A stretch of 56,208 nt of DNA from NCBI GenBank assembly GCA_018268835.1, contig JAFDVU010000021.1, positions 1 to 56,208 of the forward strand, given 5' to 3'. Shown here piece by piece: positions 44,762 to 55,532 of the stretch; within the stretch, counting starts at the first letter, position 1; each line of letters starts with the position of its first letter. The position numbers and the translations under genes were made by a program. The DNA comes from Acidobacteriota bacterium (GTDB taxonomy: Bacteria; Acidobacteriota; Terriglobia; Bryobacterales; Bryobacteraceae). The notes under the pieces were generated by a model. That model ran no database searches and was not told the origin of the DNA. It worked only from the letters and a program-made list of their open reading frames with translations.

Positions 44762-45883
44762 CTACACCGGCTCGAAACGTCCGTCCGCGCGCAGGTAGTA
44801 CTTGCGTCCGCGCCACACAATCGTATTCCCGAAGAACCCGCCGATCCACATCGCCAGGCTCAGCACGTCTTGTAGCGGCACCAGCCAGAACAGCCGCGCC
44901 GTGAGCCCGTCGCGCAGTACCAGCCCCGCCGTCGCCCACCCCGCGATCGCGCGCAGAACCAGCGTGGCCAGCGCCAGCGGCCACCACACCGGCTGCACCG
45001 CCCACAGCAGCACCGCCAGCGGCAGCGGAATGGTGAACAGTTGCCCGACGTACCCGGCCGGCCGCGACCGCCGCGTGCTGCGATTCCACCGCAAGCGGTG
45101 CACCAGGTTCGGCACCAGGTTCTGCGCGCCGATGCGGTGCTCGATCACGTACGAAGACAGGATCACCCCGTCGCCGCGCTCGGCCGCGAGTTTGCCCATC
45201 ACGAAATCCTCAGCCAGGAAGTCCTTCACCGCGTCGAAGCCGCCGATGCCGGCCATCGTCGCGCGGCGTGCCGCGATTGTCGGGCCCAGCGCGAACTTCA
45301 TCCCATCCAGCATGCGCGCCACCAGCACCCCGCCGATGAATTCCGTATTCAGCCCGATCGCTTCCAGCGTGCTCCAGAAACTGCGCCCCGGCACAGCGCG
45401 GTAGGGACACGTCGCCATCCCCAGTTTCGGATCCTGGAACTCCGCCGCGATCGTGCGCAGCATCTCGCGCGTGACCCGGATGTCGCTGTCCGCCATGACC
45501 AGCAGATCGTGGCGCGCCGCGGCCAGCATCAGGTCCAGGCTGTAGACCTTGTGGTTCGCGTACGGCGGATCGCCGGTCACGATGAGTTGCGATGGCACCG
45601 CCGGATACCCGGTGCGCAGCTTCTCCACCAGCGGGACCGCCGGATCCGTCGCGTGCCGCACGCTGAACAGCATCTCGAACGCCGGGTAGTCCTGCTCGAA
45701 GAAGGAGCGCAGATTTTCCTCGAGCCCGAGGTCCACGCCGGAGAGCGGTTTCAGCACGCTGATGGGCGTGAACTCGCGCAGTTCGGGCGGCCGCGCCGAG
45801 CGGTACCGCGCCGCCGCCACGATGGTGAGCACGCAGTAGACCAGCGCACCGGCGACCAGCGCTGGCAGAAGGAACGAGAGCAC
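44762..45883 (-). CDS. GT21 glycosyltransferase, HpnI/ceramide glucosyltransferase-like
   Basis: A 373-residue membrane glycosyltransferase. It has an N-terminal membrane anchor, then the family-2 core with [19 protein letters not shown], the DxD-type [10 protein letters not shown], the general-base LAEDFVMG and the (Q/R)xxRW-type RLRWNRST, and two or three C-terminal membrane segments. This is the pattern of ceramide glucosyltransferases and of HpnI, which adds N-acetylglucosamine to bacteriohopanetetrol. Hopanoid modification is the likelier job in an acidobacterium, but no other hpn gene is in the window. Divergent from selB with 20 bases between starts. Confidence 0.88.
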   Translation of the reverse strand: MLSFLLPALVAGALVYCVLTIVAAARYRSARPPELREFTPISVLKPLSGVDLGLEENLRSFFEQDYPAFEMLFSVRHATDPAVPLVEKLRTGYPAVPSQLIVTGDPPYANHKVYSLDLMLAAARHDLLVMADSDIRVTREMLRTIAAEFQDPKLGMATCPYRAVPGRSFWSTLEAIGLNTEFIGGVLVARMLDGMKFALGPTIAARRATMAGIGGFDAVKDFLAEDFVMGKLAAERGDGVILSSYVIEHRIGAQNLVPNLVHRLRWNRSTRRSRPAGYVGQLFTIPLPLAVLLWAVQPVWWPLALATLVLRAIAGWATAGLVLRDGLTARLFWLVPLQDVLSLAMWIGGFFGNTIVWRGRKYYLRADGRFEPV

Positions 45884-45895
45884 CTCTACACTGTA
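45884..45895 (-). promoter_or_regulatory. TANNNT-N6 leaderless start signal before the HpnI-like gene
   Basis: TACAGT (45895-45890), 6 bases, then the GTG at 45883. Only 20 bases separate the two divergent starts; TACACT on the plus strand (45887-45892) overlaps it but lies 11 bases before the selB ATG. Confidence 0.4.
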
Positions 45896-45903
45896 ACAAG
45901 CGG

Positions 45904-47754
45904 ATGAAAAACATCGTCGTTGGAACCGCCGGCCACATCGATCACGGCAAAACCGCGCTGGTCAAAGCCCTCACTGGGATCGATGCCGACCGTCTCGCCG
46001 AAGAAAAGCGCCGCGGCATCACCATCGATCTCGGCTTCGCGCACCTCGACCTCACGCCGGACATCCGGCTCGGCTTCGTCGATGTCCCCGGACACGAGCG
46101 CTTCGTCAAGAACATGCTCGCCGGCGTGGGCGGCATCGACCTGGTGCTCTTCGTCGTCGCCGCCGATGAATCCATCAAGCCGCAAACCCGCGAACACTTC
46201 GATATCTGCCGCCTGCTCGGCATCCCGCGCGGCATCGTCGCGCTCACCAAGTGCGACCTGGTGGACCGGGACATTCTCGAACTCGTCCGCATGGAGGTCG
46301 AAGAACTCGTCGCCGGCAGTTTCCTCGCCGGCGCGCCCATCGTGCCGGTGAGTTCCGTCACCGGCGCGGGGCTCGACGACCTGCGCGGCGAACTCGCGCG
46401 CGCCGCCTCCGCCGTCCCCGAGAAAAACGCCGGGGGACACTTTCGCCTGCCCATCGATCGCGTCTTCTCCATCCGCGGATTCGGCACCGTCGCCACCGGC
46501 ACGCTCATCTCCGGCAGCGTCACGCGCGACCAGGAGGTGGAACTCTACCCCGCCGGACGCCGCCTGCGCGTGCGCGGCGTACAGGTCCACGGCAGCGCGA
46601 GCGACCGCGCCCGCGCCGGGCAGCGTACCGCGGTCAACCTCGCCGATATCGAGCCCGCCGAAATCGCTCGCGGCGACATGCTCGGCGAACCCGGGCGCTT
46701 CCACCCGGTCACCCACCTCGACGCGCGCCTCGACCTGCTTCCCTCTGCGAAGCCGCTCAAACATCGCGCGCCGGTCCATTTCCACGCCGGCACCGCCGAG
46801 ATCGAAGCCGAGGTGCGCCTGCTCGAGGGCCGCTCCGCGCTGCAACCCGGCGCATCCGCGTGGGTCCGCATCGTGCTCCGCCGCCCCGCCCCGATCCTCC
46901 CCGGCGACCGCTTCATCGTCCGAATGTTCTCTCCCGTGATCACCATCGGCGGCGGCGTGATCGCGGACATCGGCGGGCACCGCTACCGCGCGTCCGATGA
47001 TCCCGCGGCCCGGCTCGCCGTCCTCGCTTCCCCCGATTCGGCCGCGCGCGTCGCGCTGCTGGTGCGCGAGCAGGAGTTCGGCATGAGTCTGGCGGACCTG
47101 GTGGCGCGAACCGGGCTCACCGCGCGCGAAGTCGCGGCCGCGGCGGCGAAAGCGCCGCTCGCCGCCATCGGCGAATGGTACGTGGACCGCGCGTGGATGC
47201 AGTCGGCGCGGCAGCGCATGGTGGAGGCGGTGCGCGAGTTCCACCGCAAGAACCCGCTGCTCCCCGGCATCCCGCGGCAGGAACTGCGCGGCGGCGCCCC
47301 GCAGTTCGTCCTCGACGCGCTGCTCGCCGAGGCCAAGGATCTCGCGGCCGAAGGCGAAATCGTGCGCGCGCGAACGCACCGCGTGGTCCTGCGGGAGGAC
47401 GAGGAGCAGGCGCGCGCGAAGATCGAAGGCGCCTTCGAGCGCGCCGGACTCGCCGTACCCGCGCTCGCCGAGGTGCTCGCGCAATCCGGCGTGGAGCCGG
47501 CGCGCGCCCGCTCGATCCTGCAGATCCTGCTGCGCGAGCGCCGCCTCGTGCGCGTGAGCGACGACCTCGTGTTCCACCACGCCGCCATCGCTCAGTTGAA
47601 GGAATCGCTCGCCGCGCGCAAGGGGCAGCGCTTCGCCGTCCCCGACTTCAAGGAGTGGACCGGCATCTCCCGCAAGTACGCGATCCCGCTGCTCGAGTTC
47701 CTCGACCGCGAGCGCGTCACCCGCCGCGACGCCGATCAGCGCGTGGTCTTGTAG
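45904..47754 (+). CDS. selB: selenocysteine-specific elongation factor
   Basis: A 616-residue SelB: the EF-Tu-like GTPase has [19 protein letters not shown] (G1), the switch Thr in [23 protein letters not shown] (G3) and TKCD (G4). Two beta-barrel domains follow, then the C-terminal winged-helix repeats (from about 400, e.g. [20 protein letters not shown]) that bind the SECIS hairpin of selenoprotein mRNAs. It delivers selenocysteyl-tRNA to in-frame UGA. Its presence means the cell makes selenoproteins. selA, selD and tRNA-Sec are not in this window. The TAG stop lies inside a palindromic repeat. Confidence 0.95.
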   Translation: MKNIVVGTAGHIDHGKTALVKALTGIDADRLAEEKRRGITIDLGFAHLDLTPDIRLGFVDVPGHERFVKNMLAGVGGIDLVLFVVAADESIKPQTREHFDICRLLGIPRGIVALTKCDLVDRDILELVRMEVEELVAGSFLAGAPIVPVSSVTGAGLDDLRGELARAASAVPEKNAGGHFRLPIDRVFSIRGFGTVATGTLISGSVTRDQEVELYPAGRRLRVRGVQVHGSASDRARAGQRTAVNLADIEPAEIARGDMLGEPGRFHPVTHLDARLDLLPSAKPLKHRAPVHFHAGTAEIEAEVRLLEGRSALQPGASAWVRIVLRRPAPILPGDRFIVRMFSPVITIGGGVIADIGGHRYRASDDPAARLAVLASPDSAARVALLVREQEFGMSLADLVARTGLTAREVAAAAAKAPLAAIGEWYVDRAWMQSARQRMVEAVREFHRKNPLLPGIPRQELRGGAPQFVLDALLAEAKDLAAEGEIVRARTHRVVLREDEEQARAKIEGAFERAGLAVPALAEVLAQSGVEPARARSILQILLRERRLVRVSDDLVFHHAAIAQLKESLAARKGQRFAVPDFKEWTGISRKYAIPLLEFLDRERVTRRDADQRVVL

Positions 47755-47838
47755 CGCAGGCCTCCTGGCCGACATGAGCGGGCGAAGCCCGCCGTTCGTC
47801 CCGCGTGTGGGTTCTGTCGGCCGGGAGGCCGACACTAC
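47751..47838. repeat. GTCGGCC palindromic repeat, copy C, between convergent genes
   Basis: The left arm (47751-47774) starts GTAGCGCAGGCC and ends GGCCGACA. The right arm (47815-47838) starts TGTCGGCC and ends GCCGACACTAC. The arms pair with a few mismatches around a 40-base middle that itself contains a small GCGGGC hairpin. The opening GTAG includes the selB stop codon, and the last base belongs to the stop of the receptor gene on the other strand. Same family as copies A and B. Confidence 0.7.
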
Positions 47839-50756
47839 TAAAACGCCAGCTTCACCGAAAACTGCATCGACCGCGCCGGCAACTGCGCCGTGACTCCACT
47901 CAGCGGCGTCCCGAATCCCGCGCCCGCCGTCGCGCCGTTGCCCCACGTCCCGCTGTAGCCCACGAAGTTCGCGTGGTTGAACACGTTGAACGCCTCCACC
48001 CGCGCCACCACGTTCAGCCTCTCGCCGGCGAACGCGAACGCGCGCTCCAGGAACGGCGCGACATCGTAGATCGCGGCGCCGCGTCCCGTGTTACGCCCGA
48101 CCACCACGCCGTTGATCACCGGACGATCCGTGGTCGCGCCCGTATCGCCGCTGTTGTTGGCGCCGGTCACGATGTTGTACGGCAGCCCCGACGCCAGCGT
48201 CATCACGCCGCCGAAGTGCACCTGCCCCGGCAGCACGTACACGCCGCTGAGCACAAAGCGGTGCCGCTGATCGAAGATCGCGTTGCCGTATTCCACCCGG
48301 CCCGTGAAGTTCGGATCGTTCGGCGTCTGCCCCGGCACGTCCGGATCCACGTTGTCCAGCGTGTGCGACCACGTGTAGCTCGCCAGCATCGTGAGCTTGC
48401 GGCTGAAGCGCCGGCTAAGGTTTACATCCAGCGCGTGATAAGTGGCGTACCCGTCGTTCACGTCGCTGGTGATCACGCTGTAGGGCGGCTGCGGGTTGGT
48501 CGCCGCCGCCGGATTGCACGTCATGTTGTGACCCGCATACCACTGGATCCAGTACGGGCGCGTGCAGTTCGCCGCCTGCGCGCTACGCGTCTGCCCCGGC
48601 GCCGTGCGAATGAACGGCACCGGCGGATTCACGTCGCGCGGACGGTTGATGCGGCTGGTGTGCGATCCCACGTAATCCACGCTCAGCACCCATGCCTGCG
48701 CCACGCGCCGCTGGATGCCGATGTTCCACTGGTTGGCGCGCGGATTGAGCAACGCGTTCTGGTAGCCGATCAGTGTGGATGCCGGGAAGAACTGGTTCAG
48801 GTACGCCGCCTGTCCCGGACGCACGTAGAGCGTGCGCAGCGGCGTCACCGCGCCCGCCGGGAACGCCGGCAGCGGCGCCGCCGCCACGCTGGCGGGGAAG
48901 CCCACCTGCCCCGGAGTCGCCGAGTAGTTGAAGACGCCCGTGGGACCCGTCAGCGCCCAGTTGGCCGCCGCGTTGTCCGGTATCTGCGAGTAATACGTTC
49001 CGAAGCCGCCGCGCACCACCGTCTTGTTGTCGCCCTTCACGTTCCACGAAAATCCCACCCGCGGTCCGAAATCGCGCGCCGCGTCGGTGAACGTCTGCCG
49101 CTCGTAGCGCAGCCCCAAGTTCAACGTCAGGTCGGCGCGCGCGCGAATGTCGTCCTGCACGAACAGCGCCCACAGCGTATCGTCCACCGTGTAACTGGCG
49201 TTGCCGTAGCTCTGCGTGTAGCTGCGCACGTTTTTGATGTCGCCCAGGTACGCCTGGCTTTCGCAATAACTGAGCGTTCCCGTGCACGGGTTGTACACGA
49301 ACTGCCCCATGTAAATCGGGCCGCCGAATTCCTTGCTGTCGCCGCCGTTGTGCGCGTGAATCACGTCGAATCCGGCGCGCACCTGGTGCCGCCCCCACGA
49401 CCCCGATACGGTATCGTTCACCTGGTATTGCCGGTTGAGCAGCAGCGCCGATTGCGACGTGCCCGTAGTGAACGTGCCGCCCGCCGAAATCGGCACCTGG
49501 TACTGCGTGCCGTAGATCACGGGATCGAACTGCGTGATCGGCGACGCCAACTGGAACTGCACCCGCGCGTTGTTGATCATCGAGGGGCTCAGCACTGCCG
49601 TCTCTCCCAACTGCATCGAGTAGGTGCGCCGCCGGAACACGCGGTCCACCGAGGGCAGGCTGTTGCCGCCCACCGCGCCATTGGGATTCGTATCGTGGAA
49701 GCCGTCCAGGTTGCCGCGGAAGAACACGTTGTTCTTCTCGTTGATCTGGTGGTCCAGCCGCGCGAACCCCAGCCATCCGCGATAGTGCCCCACGAAGATT
49801 CCCGGAGCCAGCGGCGATGTCACCGGCGATCCCTTGTCCTCGCGGCTGTACTCGCCCGCCGCGAAGAAGTGCGTGGCCGCGCCCAGCGGACCGCCCAGCG
49901 ACGCGGCCGACTGGCCCAGCGAGTCGCTGGTCCACTGGTTGCCGCTGGTCGCGTTCGCCGCCGTGAATCCGCTCAATGCCGCCGCGGTCGCGTTCGGCCG
50001 CCACAACTCCAGCACCTCGCCGTGTAACTTGTCGCCGCCGGTGCGGGTTACGATGTTCACCACGCCGCCCACGCTCGCGCCGTACTCCGCGCTGAACGCG
50101 TTGGCCAGCACGTTCATCTCTTCCACCGCGGTCACCGGCAGCGTGCCGAACATCGTCTGCCGCCCCCAACTGTCGCTGTTGCTCGCGCCGTCGGTCTCAA
50201 ACCACGCCTGCCGCCGCCCGGCGCCGTTGGTGGTGAACAACGTCTGGTTGATGAACACGTCGCCCTGCGAGATCGCCGGACGGTTGGCCGCGTTCAGCAA
50301 GGGCGCGTTGGTGAGCCGCCGGCTGAGCAGCGGCAGATCGCGGATCTGCTCGCCCAGCAGGCTCGTGTTCACCTGCGGCGCGTCAGTCCGCACCTCGCCC
50401 GCCACGCCCGTCACCACCACCGTGGTCTGCGAACCCGCCACCGCCATCTCCAGCGTGACCGTCGCGGTGGACCCGCCCGCCAGAGTGACTCCATCGATGC
50501 GTGCGTCGGCAAACCCGCTCTTCGATGCCGTGACTTCGTACGCCCCCGTCACCGGCAGCCCCGCGATGGAAAACGCGCCCGACGCGTCGGTCAGCACCAT
50601 CCGCTCGAGGCCCGTCTGCCGGTTGCGCGCCTGAATGTGGGCCCCGCCCACAACGCCGTGATTCTGGTCCGTCACCCGCCCCTGTATGGCCGCGGTATCC
50701 GGGGTTTGCGCAAAGATGCAACAGGAAAGCACAAAGAACGCGATGGCTTTTTGCAT
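47838..50756 (-). CDS. TonB-dependent receptor with carboxypeptidase-regulatory-like domain
   Basis: A 972-residue outer-membrane protein of the Oar-like type abundant in acidobacteria. It has a signal peptide (1-16), a carboxypeptidase-regulatory-like beta domain (about 22-105: IQGRVTDQNHGVVGGAHIQA), a plug (about 115-240: VEEMNVLANAFSAEYGASVGG, then VNIVTRTGGDKLHG) and a long beta-barrel ending in Phe, as outer-membrane barrels do. It likely takes up or binds a large nutrient using TonB. The substrate is unknown. The 64 bases upstream hold no clear promoter. Confidence 0.93.
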   Translation of the reverse strand: MQKAIAFFVLSCCIFAQTPDTAAIQGRVTDQNHGVVGGAHIQARNRQTGLERMVLTDASGAFSIAGLPVTGAYEVTASKSGFADARIDGVTLAGGSTATVTLEMAVAGSQTTVVVTGVAGEVRTDAPQVNTSLLGEQIRDLPLLSRRLTNAPLLNAANRPAISQGDVFINQTLFTTNGAGRRQAWFETDGASNSDSWGRQTMFGTLPVTAVEEMNVLANAFSAEYGASVGGVVNIVTRTGGDKLHGEVLELWRPNATAAALSGFTAANATSGNQWTSDSLGQSAASLGGPLGAATHFFAAGEYSREDKGSPVTSPLAPGIFVGHYRGWLGFARLDHQINEKNNVFFRGNLDGFHDTNPNGAVGGNSLPSVDRVFRRRTYSMQLGETAVLSPSMINNARVQFQLASPITQFDPVIYGTQYQVPISAGGTFTTGTSQSALLLNRQYQVNDTVSGSWGRHQVRAGFDVIHAHNGGDSKEFGGPIYMGQFVYNPCTGTLSYCESQAYLGDIKNVRSYTQSYGNASYTVDDTLWALFVQDDIRARADLTLNLGLRYERQTFTDAARDFGPRVGFSWNVKGDNKTVVRGGFGTYYSQIPDNAAANWALTGPTGVFNYSATPGQVGFPASVAAAPLPAFPAGAVTPLRTLYVRPGQAAYLNQFFPASTLIGYQNALLNPRANQWNIGIQRRVAQAWVLSVDYVGSHTSRINRPRDVNPPVPFIRTAPGQTRSAQAANCTRPYWIQWYAGHNMTCNPAAATNPQPPYSVITSDVNDGYATYHALDVNLSRRFSRKLTMLASYTWSHTLDNVDPDVPGQTPNDPNFTGRVEYGNAIFDQRHRFVLSGVYVLPGQVHFGGVMTLASGLPYNIVTGANNSGDTGATTDRPVINGVVVGRNTGRGAAIYDVAPFLERAFAFAGERLNVVARVEAFNVFNHANFVGYSGTWGNGATAGAGFGTPLSGVTAQLPARSMQFSVKLAF

Positions 50757-50820
50757 GGCGAGACTACCTAACAGGGTACGGCAGCGCCCGCCGCTACTAC
50801 TATGGCTCGTAGTTGGCTGC

Positions 50821-52695
50821 CTACCGCATCGTGTTGTCCCACTCCGCCGCGCCGCGCGACAGCAGTTGCGGCAGGTCTTCGGGCAGCAGGAATCCCGCGC
50901 TCACCAGCTTGCGTGCCGCCGCTTCGAACCGCTTCAAGTACTCCGCGCGCCCGGCATACCGCTCGGCAATCGATCGTCGCGGGTCCCCCGCCTTCTCCCG
51001 CTCCGCGCGCGTCCGCGCCAACGGGATCCACGAACCCTGCAGCGCCACCAACTCGTCCGGCGCGCCGGTTTCGGGCGCCCGCAGATTCCACCCCGTATAC
51101 GTCGCCAGCGGTTCGGCGATCTCCGGCATGCGGATGCCGCCCAGGTCGTTGCCGTCGGCGTCCACCTGCGGCACCAGCGCGGGGAACGGCTGCCCCAGTT
51201 TCGGCGGCTCGATGGTAACGATCCCCTTCGTGCGGAACTCCGGCCCGTAATCCTCGCGGCGCGCGCGTTGGATACGCGTGGGAAACGCGATCCTCGGGAT
51301 CTTCGGGAACCTCACCGCGCTCAACTCCACCAGTTGCCCCGCCGCGATCCGCGGATACGCCGATTCGGGCGGCGCGCTGTCTTCCGCCACCCATGCATTC
51401 AACGCGGTCAATAGCGCCCGGAAGCACATCGTGTACGGGTTCGGATTGCCGGCGTTCTGCGTCCCGTTCCGCCGCGGCGGAAACGCCGCCGGACCGTGCG
51501 TCCCGCCGGCGAAGAAGTAGATACGCGTGCCCGGCGCCGGCGTCGCGTCGCGCTTGCCATCCGGCGTGATGTGGATCAGGCTCGCGCTGCGCCCGTAGTA
51601 TTCGTGCGAGGAGTACGTGTAGAAAATCTTCGGACGCTGCCCTGCGCGCATCGCGTGCGTCAGCAGGCCGTCGCGCAGTCCGGTCACCGGATCGGTCTCC
51701 TCCAGGTCCGTGAACGGGAACCGGTCCACCGGGTACAGCGTGTTGGAGTGCGCCCCGCTGACCCGCGCCGGCTGCGCGAAACGCAAATTGAAGCTGCCCA
51801 TTCCGCCGCCCGCCACGTCGGCCCACACGCCGTCGAACACGCGCTCGCCCTGCTCGTCGCGGTTGAATCCGCTGTACAGGAAATCGCGCAGGAAGCGTCC
51901 GCTCTGCGAGATGCCGAACCCGAGCGCGCGCGACAGGTCGCCGTAAACCCCCTCGCGCTTCGCGAACGCGGAGAAGTCGCGCACCGCCGCCATCCCGAGT
52001 CCCGCCACCGGCGGATCCTCCGCCGTGTACACCAGTTCGTAGATCCGGCCCGGCTCGAATCCCCGCTCCAGCACCACGATGCCACCGTCCTCGATGTGCC
52101 ACGCCGCGCGCGGCAGCGTCTGCCGCTCCCCCTCGGCCAGGTCGCGCACCGTCAGTTTCAGTCCCGGGTCGTCCGGATTCAGCACGCGATACGCGCGGTG
52201 CCCGCGCTCCGCCACCGAGTGCCGCGTCTCGCGGCGGTCCACCAGAATCTCCGCCCGCACCACGCCGCGCACGCCGCGCGCTTCCGGCACGTACACCTTC
52301 AGCACGTCCGGCCCTTCCAGCACGTCGAACTGCCAGCCCACCTCCGCTACCGTGTAGCCGCGCTGCATCAGGAAGCTCTCGCCGAACGCGGACGCGGCGC
52401 GCGCGCTGCCGCGATTCGGAATGTCCACCAGCAGCGTGCCGTTGGCCTTCCCCGGACGCAGCAGCAGCACGTCCGCGGAGAACTCCACCTGCCCGGCCGC
52501 GTTGCGCGGCGCGCGGTCCACGTCGGCGATCGCGCGGTTCACCGCCAGCGCCGGATTCACCTGGAAGTACACCTTCTGGAGAATCCGCTCGTACCCGTTC
52601 AGCGTCGCGCGCGACACCGTCTCCACGCGAACCACCGCCGCGCGCGCCGCGCCGGCGATCAACCACAGCACCAACAAAAAACGCATCGGGATCAT
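50821..52695 (-). CDS. exported alpha/beta hydrolase domain protein
   Basis: A 624-residue exported protein with signal RFLLVLWLIAGAARA. It matches the large alpha/beta hydrolase domain family often annotated only as hypothetical. The nucleophile elbow is probably GISQSGRFLRDFLYSGFN (Ser), and a candidate catalytic His lies in AGGTHGPAAFP or YSSHEYYG. The substrate is unknown; the exported location suggests ester or peptide-like polymers from outside. The ATG overlaps the response-regulator stop by 4 bases, so the two are coupled. Confidence 0.82.
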   Translation of the reverse strand: MIPMRFLLVLWLIAGAARAAVVRVETVSRATLNGYERILQKVYFQVNPALAVNRAIADVDRAPRNAAGQVEFSADVLLLRPGKANGTLLVDIPNRGSARAASAFGESFLMQRGYTVAEVGWQFDVLEGPDVLKVYVPEARGVRGVVRAEILVDRRETRHSVAERGHRAYRVLNPDDPGLKLTVRDLAEGERQTLPRAAWHIEDGGIVVLERGFEPGRIYELVYTAEDPPVAGLGMAAVRDFSAFAKREGVYGDLSRALGFGISQSGRFLRDFLYSGFNRDEQGERVFDGVWADVAGGGMGSFNLRFAQPARVSGAHSNTLYPVDRFPFTDLEETDPVTGLRDGLLTHAMRAGQRPKIFYTYSSHEYYGRSASLIHITPDGKRDATPAPGTRIYFFAGGTHGPAAFPPRRNGTQNAGNPNPYTMCFRALLTALNAWVAEDSAPPESAYPRIAAGQLVELSAVRFPKIPRIAFPTRIQRARREDYGPEFRTKGIVTIEPPKLGQPFPALVPQVDADGNDLGGIRMPEIAEPLATYTGWNLRAPETGAPDELVALQGSWIPLARTRAEREKAGDPRRSIAERYAGRAEYLKRFEAAARKLVSAGFLLPEDLPQLLSRGAAEWDNTMR

Positions 52696-53066
52696 GAAAG
52701 TATGTCGCGTACCACCTGCATCAGCGCCGAGGGCTTCACCGGCTTCGTCAGTACCCGCCGCACCAGCTTTCGCTCGGGCTGCCCGTCGATATCCTCGGGC
52801 CAGCCGGAGAGCACCAGCACCGGAACCGCCGCGCCCGCCTCGTGAATCCCGCGGATCAGCGCCAGCCCCTCGCGCGCATCCGGGCGCCCTTCGGCGTTCG
52901 GGAAGCGCAGGTCCAGAATCACCAGGTCCGCGCCGCGCTCGCGCAGGGTGCGGAGCGCCGTCCGCGCGCTGTAGGCCAGGTACACTTCGTGGCCGGCGGC
53001 TTCGAGCAGCAGCTTGCGGAGGTCGAGTTGAACGGCGTCGTCGTCCGCGACGAGGATACGGGGCAT
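52692..53066 (-). CDS. single-domain response regulator (CheY-like)
   Basis: A 124-residue stand-alone receiver. It has ILVADDDAVQLD with the acidic pair, the phosphoacceptor Asp in LVILDLRFPNAE, the Ser switch in VLVLSGWPED and the Lys in VLTKPVKPS, so all key residues are present. A loop after the phosphoacceptor is longer than usual (FPNAEGRPDAREGLAL). No output domain is attached. It begins 28 bases after dapD in the same direction and overlaps the hydrolase gene, so it may ride on the lysine operon transcript. No kinase is nearby. Confidence 0.9.
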   Translation of the reverse strand: MPRILVADDDAVQLDLRKLLLEAAGHEVYLAYSARTALRTLRERGADLVILDLRFPNAEGRPDAREGLALIRGIHEAGAAVPVLVLSGWPEDIDGQPERKLVRRVLTKPVKPSALMQVVRDILS

Positions 53067-53094
53067 CGCGGTGCAGCTATCCAGTGTAGTCGAT

Positions 53095-53925
53095 TCAGCG
53101 CAGCAGGTCTTCGAGCTGAATCCGCGTGTCCGTCTTCGCATCGCGGTATTTCACGATCACCGGCGTGTACACGCTGATGCCCCACTCCTTGCCCGGTCCG
53201 TGCGTAATGGCGCGCGATCCCGCGATCACCACCGCGCCCTCCGGCACCACCAGCGGCGCATCGTCCGTCGCGCGATGGATCGTCTCCCGCACCAGATCGT
53301 AGACCGGGGTCGAGCGGTTCAGGATCGTGCCCGTGCCCAGCACCGCGCGCGATTTCACCACGGTGCCTTCGTACACGCCGCAGTTGCCGCCGATCAACAC
53401 GTCGTCTTCAATCACCACCGGCAGCGCGCCCACCGGCTCCAGTACGCCGCCGATCTGGCTCGCCGCCGAGATGTGGCAGTTCCTCCCCACCTGCGCGCAA
53501 CTGCCCACCAGCGCGTGCGAATCCACCATGGTGCCATCATCCACGTACGCGCCCACGTTGATGTACATCGGCGGCATGCAAGTCACATTCTTCCCCAGGT
53601 ACACGCCGTCGCGCACGCTGCTGCCGCCGGGCACGATGCGGATGTTGTTCTCCGCCGCGATCGCCTTGGTGCGGTACGTGTCCTTGTCCCGAAACGCCAG
53701 CGACCCCACCGACATGTCGATGTTCGCGCCCATGCGGAAGCCGAGCAGGATGCCCTTCTTCACCCACGCGTTGACGCGCCACCCGGTGGCCGCGCCCGGA
53801 TCGGGTTCGGCGGCGCGCACCCGTCCTTCGTTCAGCGCGAGCAGAAACTGCTGGAACAGTTCGCGCTCCGCGGCGGCATAGCTCGCCGGCTTGTTGTCGA
53901 AGAGAGTTTCGATTTGTGTCTGCAT
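53095..53925 (-). CDS. dapD: tetrahydrodipicolinate N-succinyltransferase
   Basis: Lysine/diaminopimelate pathway: transfers succinyl from succinyl-CoA to tetrahydrodipicolinate. At 276 residues it fits the usual 274. An N-terminal helical part ([19 protein letters not shown]) is followed by the left-handed beta-helix of hexapeptide repeats ([20 protein letters not shown], then [18 protein letters not shown]). Presence of dapD shows the succinylase branch. Its ATG shares one base with the dapA stop. Confidence 0.95.
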   Translation of the reverse strand: MQTQIETLFDNKPASYAAAERELFQQFLLALNEGRVRAAEPDPGAATGWRVNAWVKKGILLGFRMGANIDMSVGSLAFRDKDTYRTKAIAAENNIRIVPGGSSVRDGVYLGKNVTCMPPMYINVGAYVDDGTMVDSHALVGSCAQVGRNCHISAASQIGGVLEPVGALPVVIEDDVLIGGNCGVYEGTVVKSRAVLGTGTILNRSTPVYDLVRETIHRATDDAPLVVPEGAVVIAGSRAITHGPGKEWGISVYTPVIVKYRDAKTDTRIQLEDLLR

Positions 53926-54815
53926 CACGCCGCCTGGTGCTGAAGGAGTCCCGCGTTCACGAGCACTTTCCGGATCTTCTCGAGGTTCGCCGCCGACGGA
54001 GGCACCATGGGCAGCCGCCACACCGGCTCCAGCAGCCCCATCAACGCCATCGCCGCCTTCACCGGAATGGGATTGCTCTCCACGAAATTCACGTTCATCA
54101 GCGGCAGGTACTTCGCCTGAATCGCCCGCGCCGCGGCGAACTCGCCGGCCAGGCAGTGCCGCGCAAGCTGCGTCATCTCCGCCGGAATTTCGTTGGACAC
54201 CACGCTGATGATGCCGCGCCCGCCCAGCGCGCACAGCGGGATCGTGATCGCGTCGTCGCCCGACAGCACCGTGAAGTTCTCCGGCACCTCGTTCAGAATC
54301 GTAGCCATCTGCCCGATGTTGCCGCTGGCCTCTTTCACTCCCACGATGTTCCCGAACCGCGCCAGCCGCGCCAGCGTCGCCGGCTCCACGTTCACTCCCG
54401 TGCGCCCCTGCACGCTGTACACCACCACCGGCAGCGCCACGGCCGCCGCGATCGCGCAATAGTGCTGGTACAGCCCTTCCTGCGTCGGCTTGTTGTAGTA
54501 CGGCGTCACCGAGAGGATGCCGTCCACGCCCATCGCCTGCAGTTCGCGCGCGAGTTCGATCACCTCGTGCGTGTTGTAGCCGCCCGCGCCGGCCAGCACC
54601 GGCACCTTGCCCCCGGCCTCCTCCAGCGTGATCGCGACCACGCGCAGGTGTTCGGCCCGCGTCAGCGTCGGACTTTCGCCCGTGGTGCCGCACGGCACCA
54701 GGAAGTTGATTCCGGCCCCGATCTGCCGGCGCACCAGCCGCCGCAGCGCCGCTTCATCCAGCGATTGATCCTGTTGGAACGGCGTCACCAGCGCCGTGCC
54801 GCATCCCGTAAACAT
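53925..54815 (-). CDS. dapA: 4-hydroxy-tetrahydrodipicolinate synthase
   Basis: Condenses pyruvate with aspartate semialdehyde. The 296 residues show the (beta/alpha)8 barrel with [16 protein letters not shown], the catalytic Tyr in [18 protein letters not shown] and the Schiff-base Lys in VGVKEASGN. It follows dapB by 27 bases in the lysC-dapB-dapA-dapD order. Confidence 0.96.
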   Translation of the reverse strand: MFTGCGTALVTPFQQDQSLDEAALRRLVRRQIGAGINFLVPCGTTGESPTLTRAEHLRVVAITLEEAGGKVPVLAGAGGYNTHEVIELARELQAMGVDGILSVTPYYNKPTQEGLYQHYCAIAAAVALPVVVYSVQGRTGVNVEPATLARLARFGNIVGVKEASGNIGQMATILNEVPENFTVLSGDDAITIPLCALGGRGIISVVSNEIPAEMTQLARHCLAGEFAAARAIQAKYLPLMNVNFVESNPIPVKAAMALMGLLEPVWRLPMVPPSAANLEKIRKVLVNAGLLQHQAA

Positions 54816-54842
54816 GTACCACCTCCCGATTCGTGCCGCGGC

Positions 54843-55532
54843 TTAGAACTCGATCTCCGCGAACTCGTGAAAGCCTTTCTTGCCCACCACCCATTGCGCC
54901 GCTTTCAGCGCGCCCCGCGCGAAGCCCTCGCGGCTGCGCGCCGTGTGCCGCAGCGTGATGGTGTCGGCCGCGGAGTCGAACCCGATCTCGTGCGTCCCCG
55001 GAATCGCGCCCGCGCGATTCGATGAGACATCGATGTTCCGCCCGTAGCCCGCCTTCTTCATTTCCTCCACCAGCTTCAGCAGCGTGCCCGAAGGCGCGTC
55101 CTTCTTCGCCGAATGATGGATCTCCCACGCCCACGCGCCGTATTCGGGCTCTTTTTCGATCAGCCGCGCCGCCTCCGCCACCAACTTGAAGAACACGTTC
55201 ACCCCGATCGAAAAATTCGGACTCCACACCAGCCCGGTGCCGCCCGCTTCCACCGCGCGCTTCACCCGCTCGATGTCCGCCAGCCACCCCGTGGTCCCGA
55301 CCACCACGTTGACCCCGAGCTTCGCCATGCCCTCCACATTCGCCGCCACCGCCGCCGGGATGGAGAACTCGATCGCCGCGTCGATCCCCGCGAAGTTTTC
55401 CACCGTCAGTCCCTCGCCGCCGGCGTTGTTGAACTCGTCCAGCTTGAGCGCGGCCTCGAAGCCGTACTGCGGGGCAAGCTGTTCGATCAGCCTGCCCATC
55501 TTGCCGTAACCTACGATCGCCAGTTTACGCAT
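54843..55532 (-). CDS. dapB: 4-hydroxy-tetrahydrodipicolinate reductase
   Basis: NAD(P)H-dependent reductase of the lysine pathway, 229 residues, shorter than the 273 of E. coli but complete in motifs: LAIVGYGKMGRLIEQ (nucleotide site), VVGTTGWLAD, SPNFSIGVNVFFKL and the substrate/catalytic EIHHSAKKDAPSGTLLKL. The start overlaps the lysC end by 8 bases (ATGCGTAA), indicating translational coupling. Confidence 0.94.
   Translation of the reverse strand: MRKLAIVGYGKMGRLIEQLAPQYGFEAALKLDEFNNAGGEGLTVENFAGIDAAIEFSIPAAVAANVEGMAKLGVNVVVGTTGWLADIERVKRAVEAGGTGLVWSPNFSIGVNVFFKLVAEAARLIEKEPEYGAWAWEIHHSAKKDAPSGTLLKLVEEMKKAGYGRNIDVSSNRAGAIPGTHEIGFDSAADTITLRHTARSREGFARGALKAAQWVVGKKGFHEFAEIEF

Noticed and set aside
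45886..47946. A 686-codon open frame opposite selB
   Set aside because: Shadow of selB. It crosses the palindromic repeat and has no signal, domain or ribosome site.
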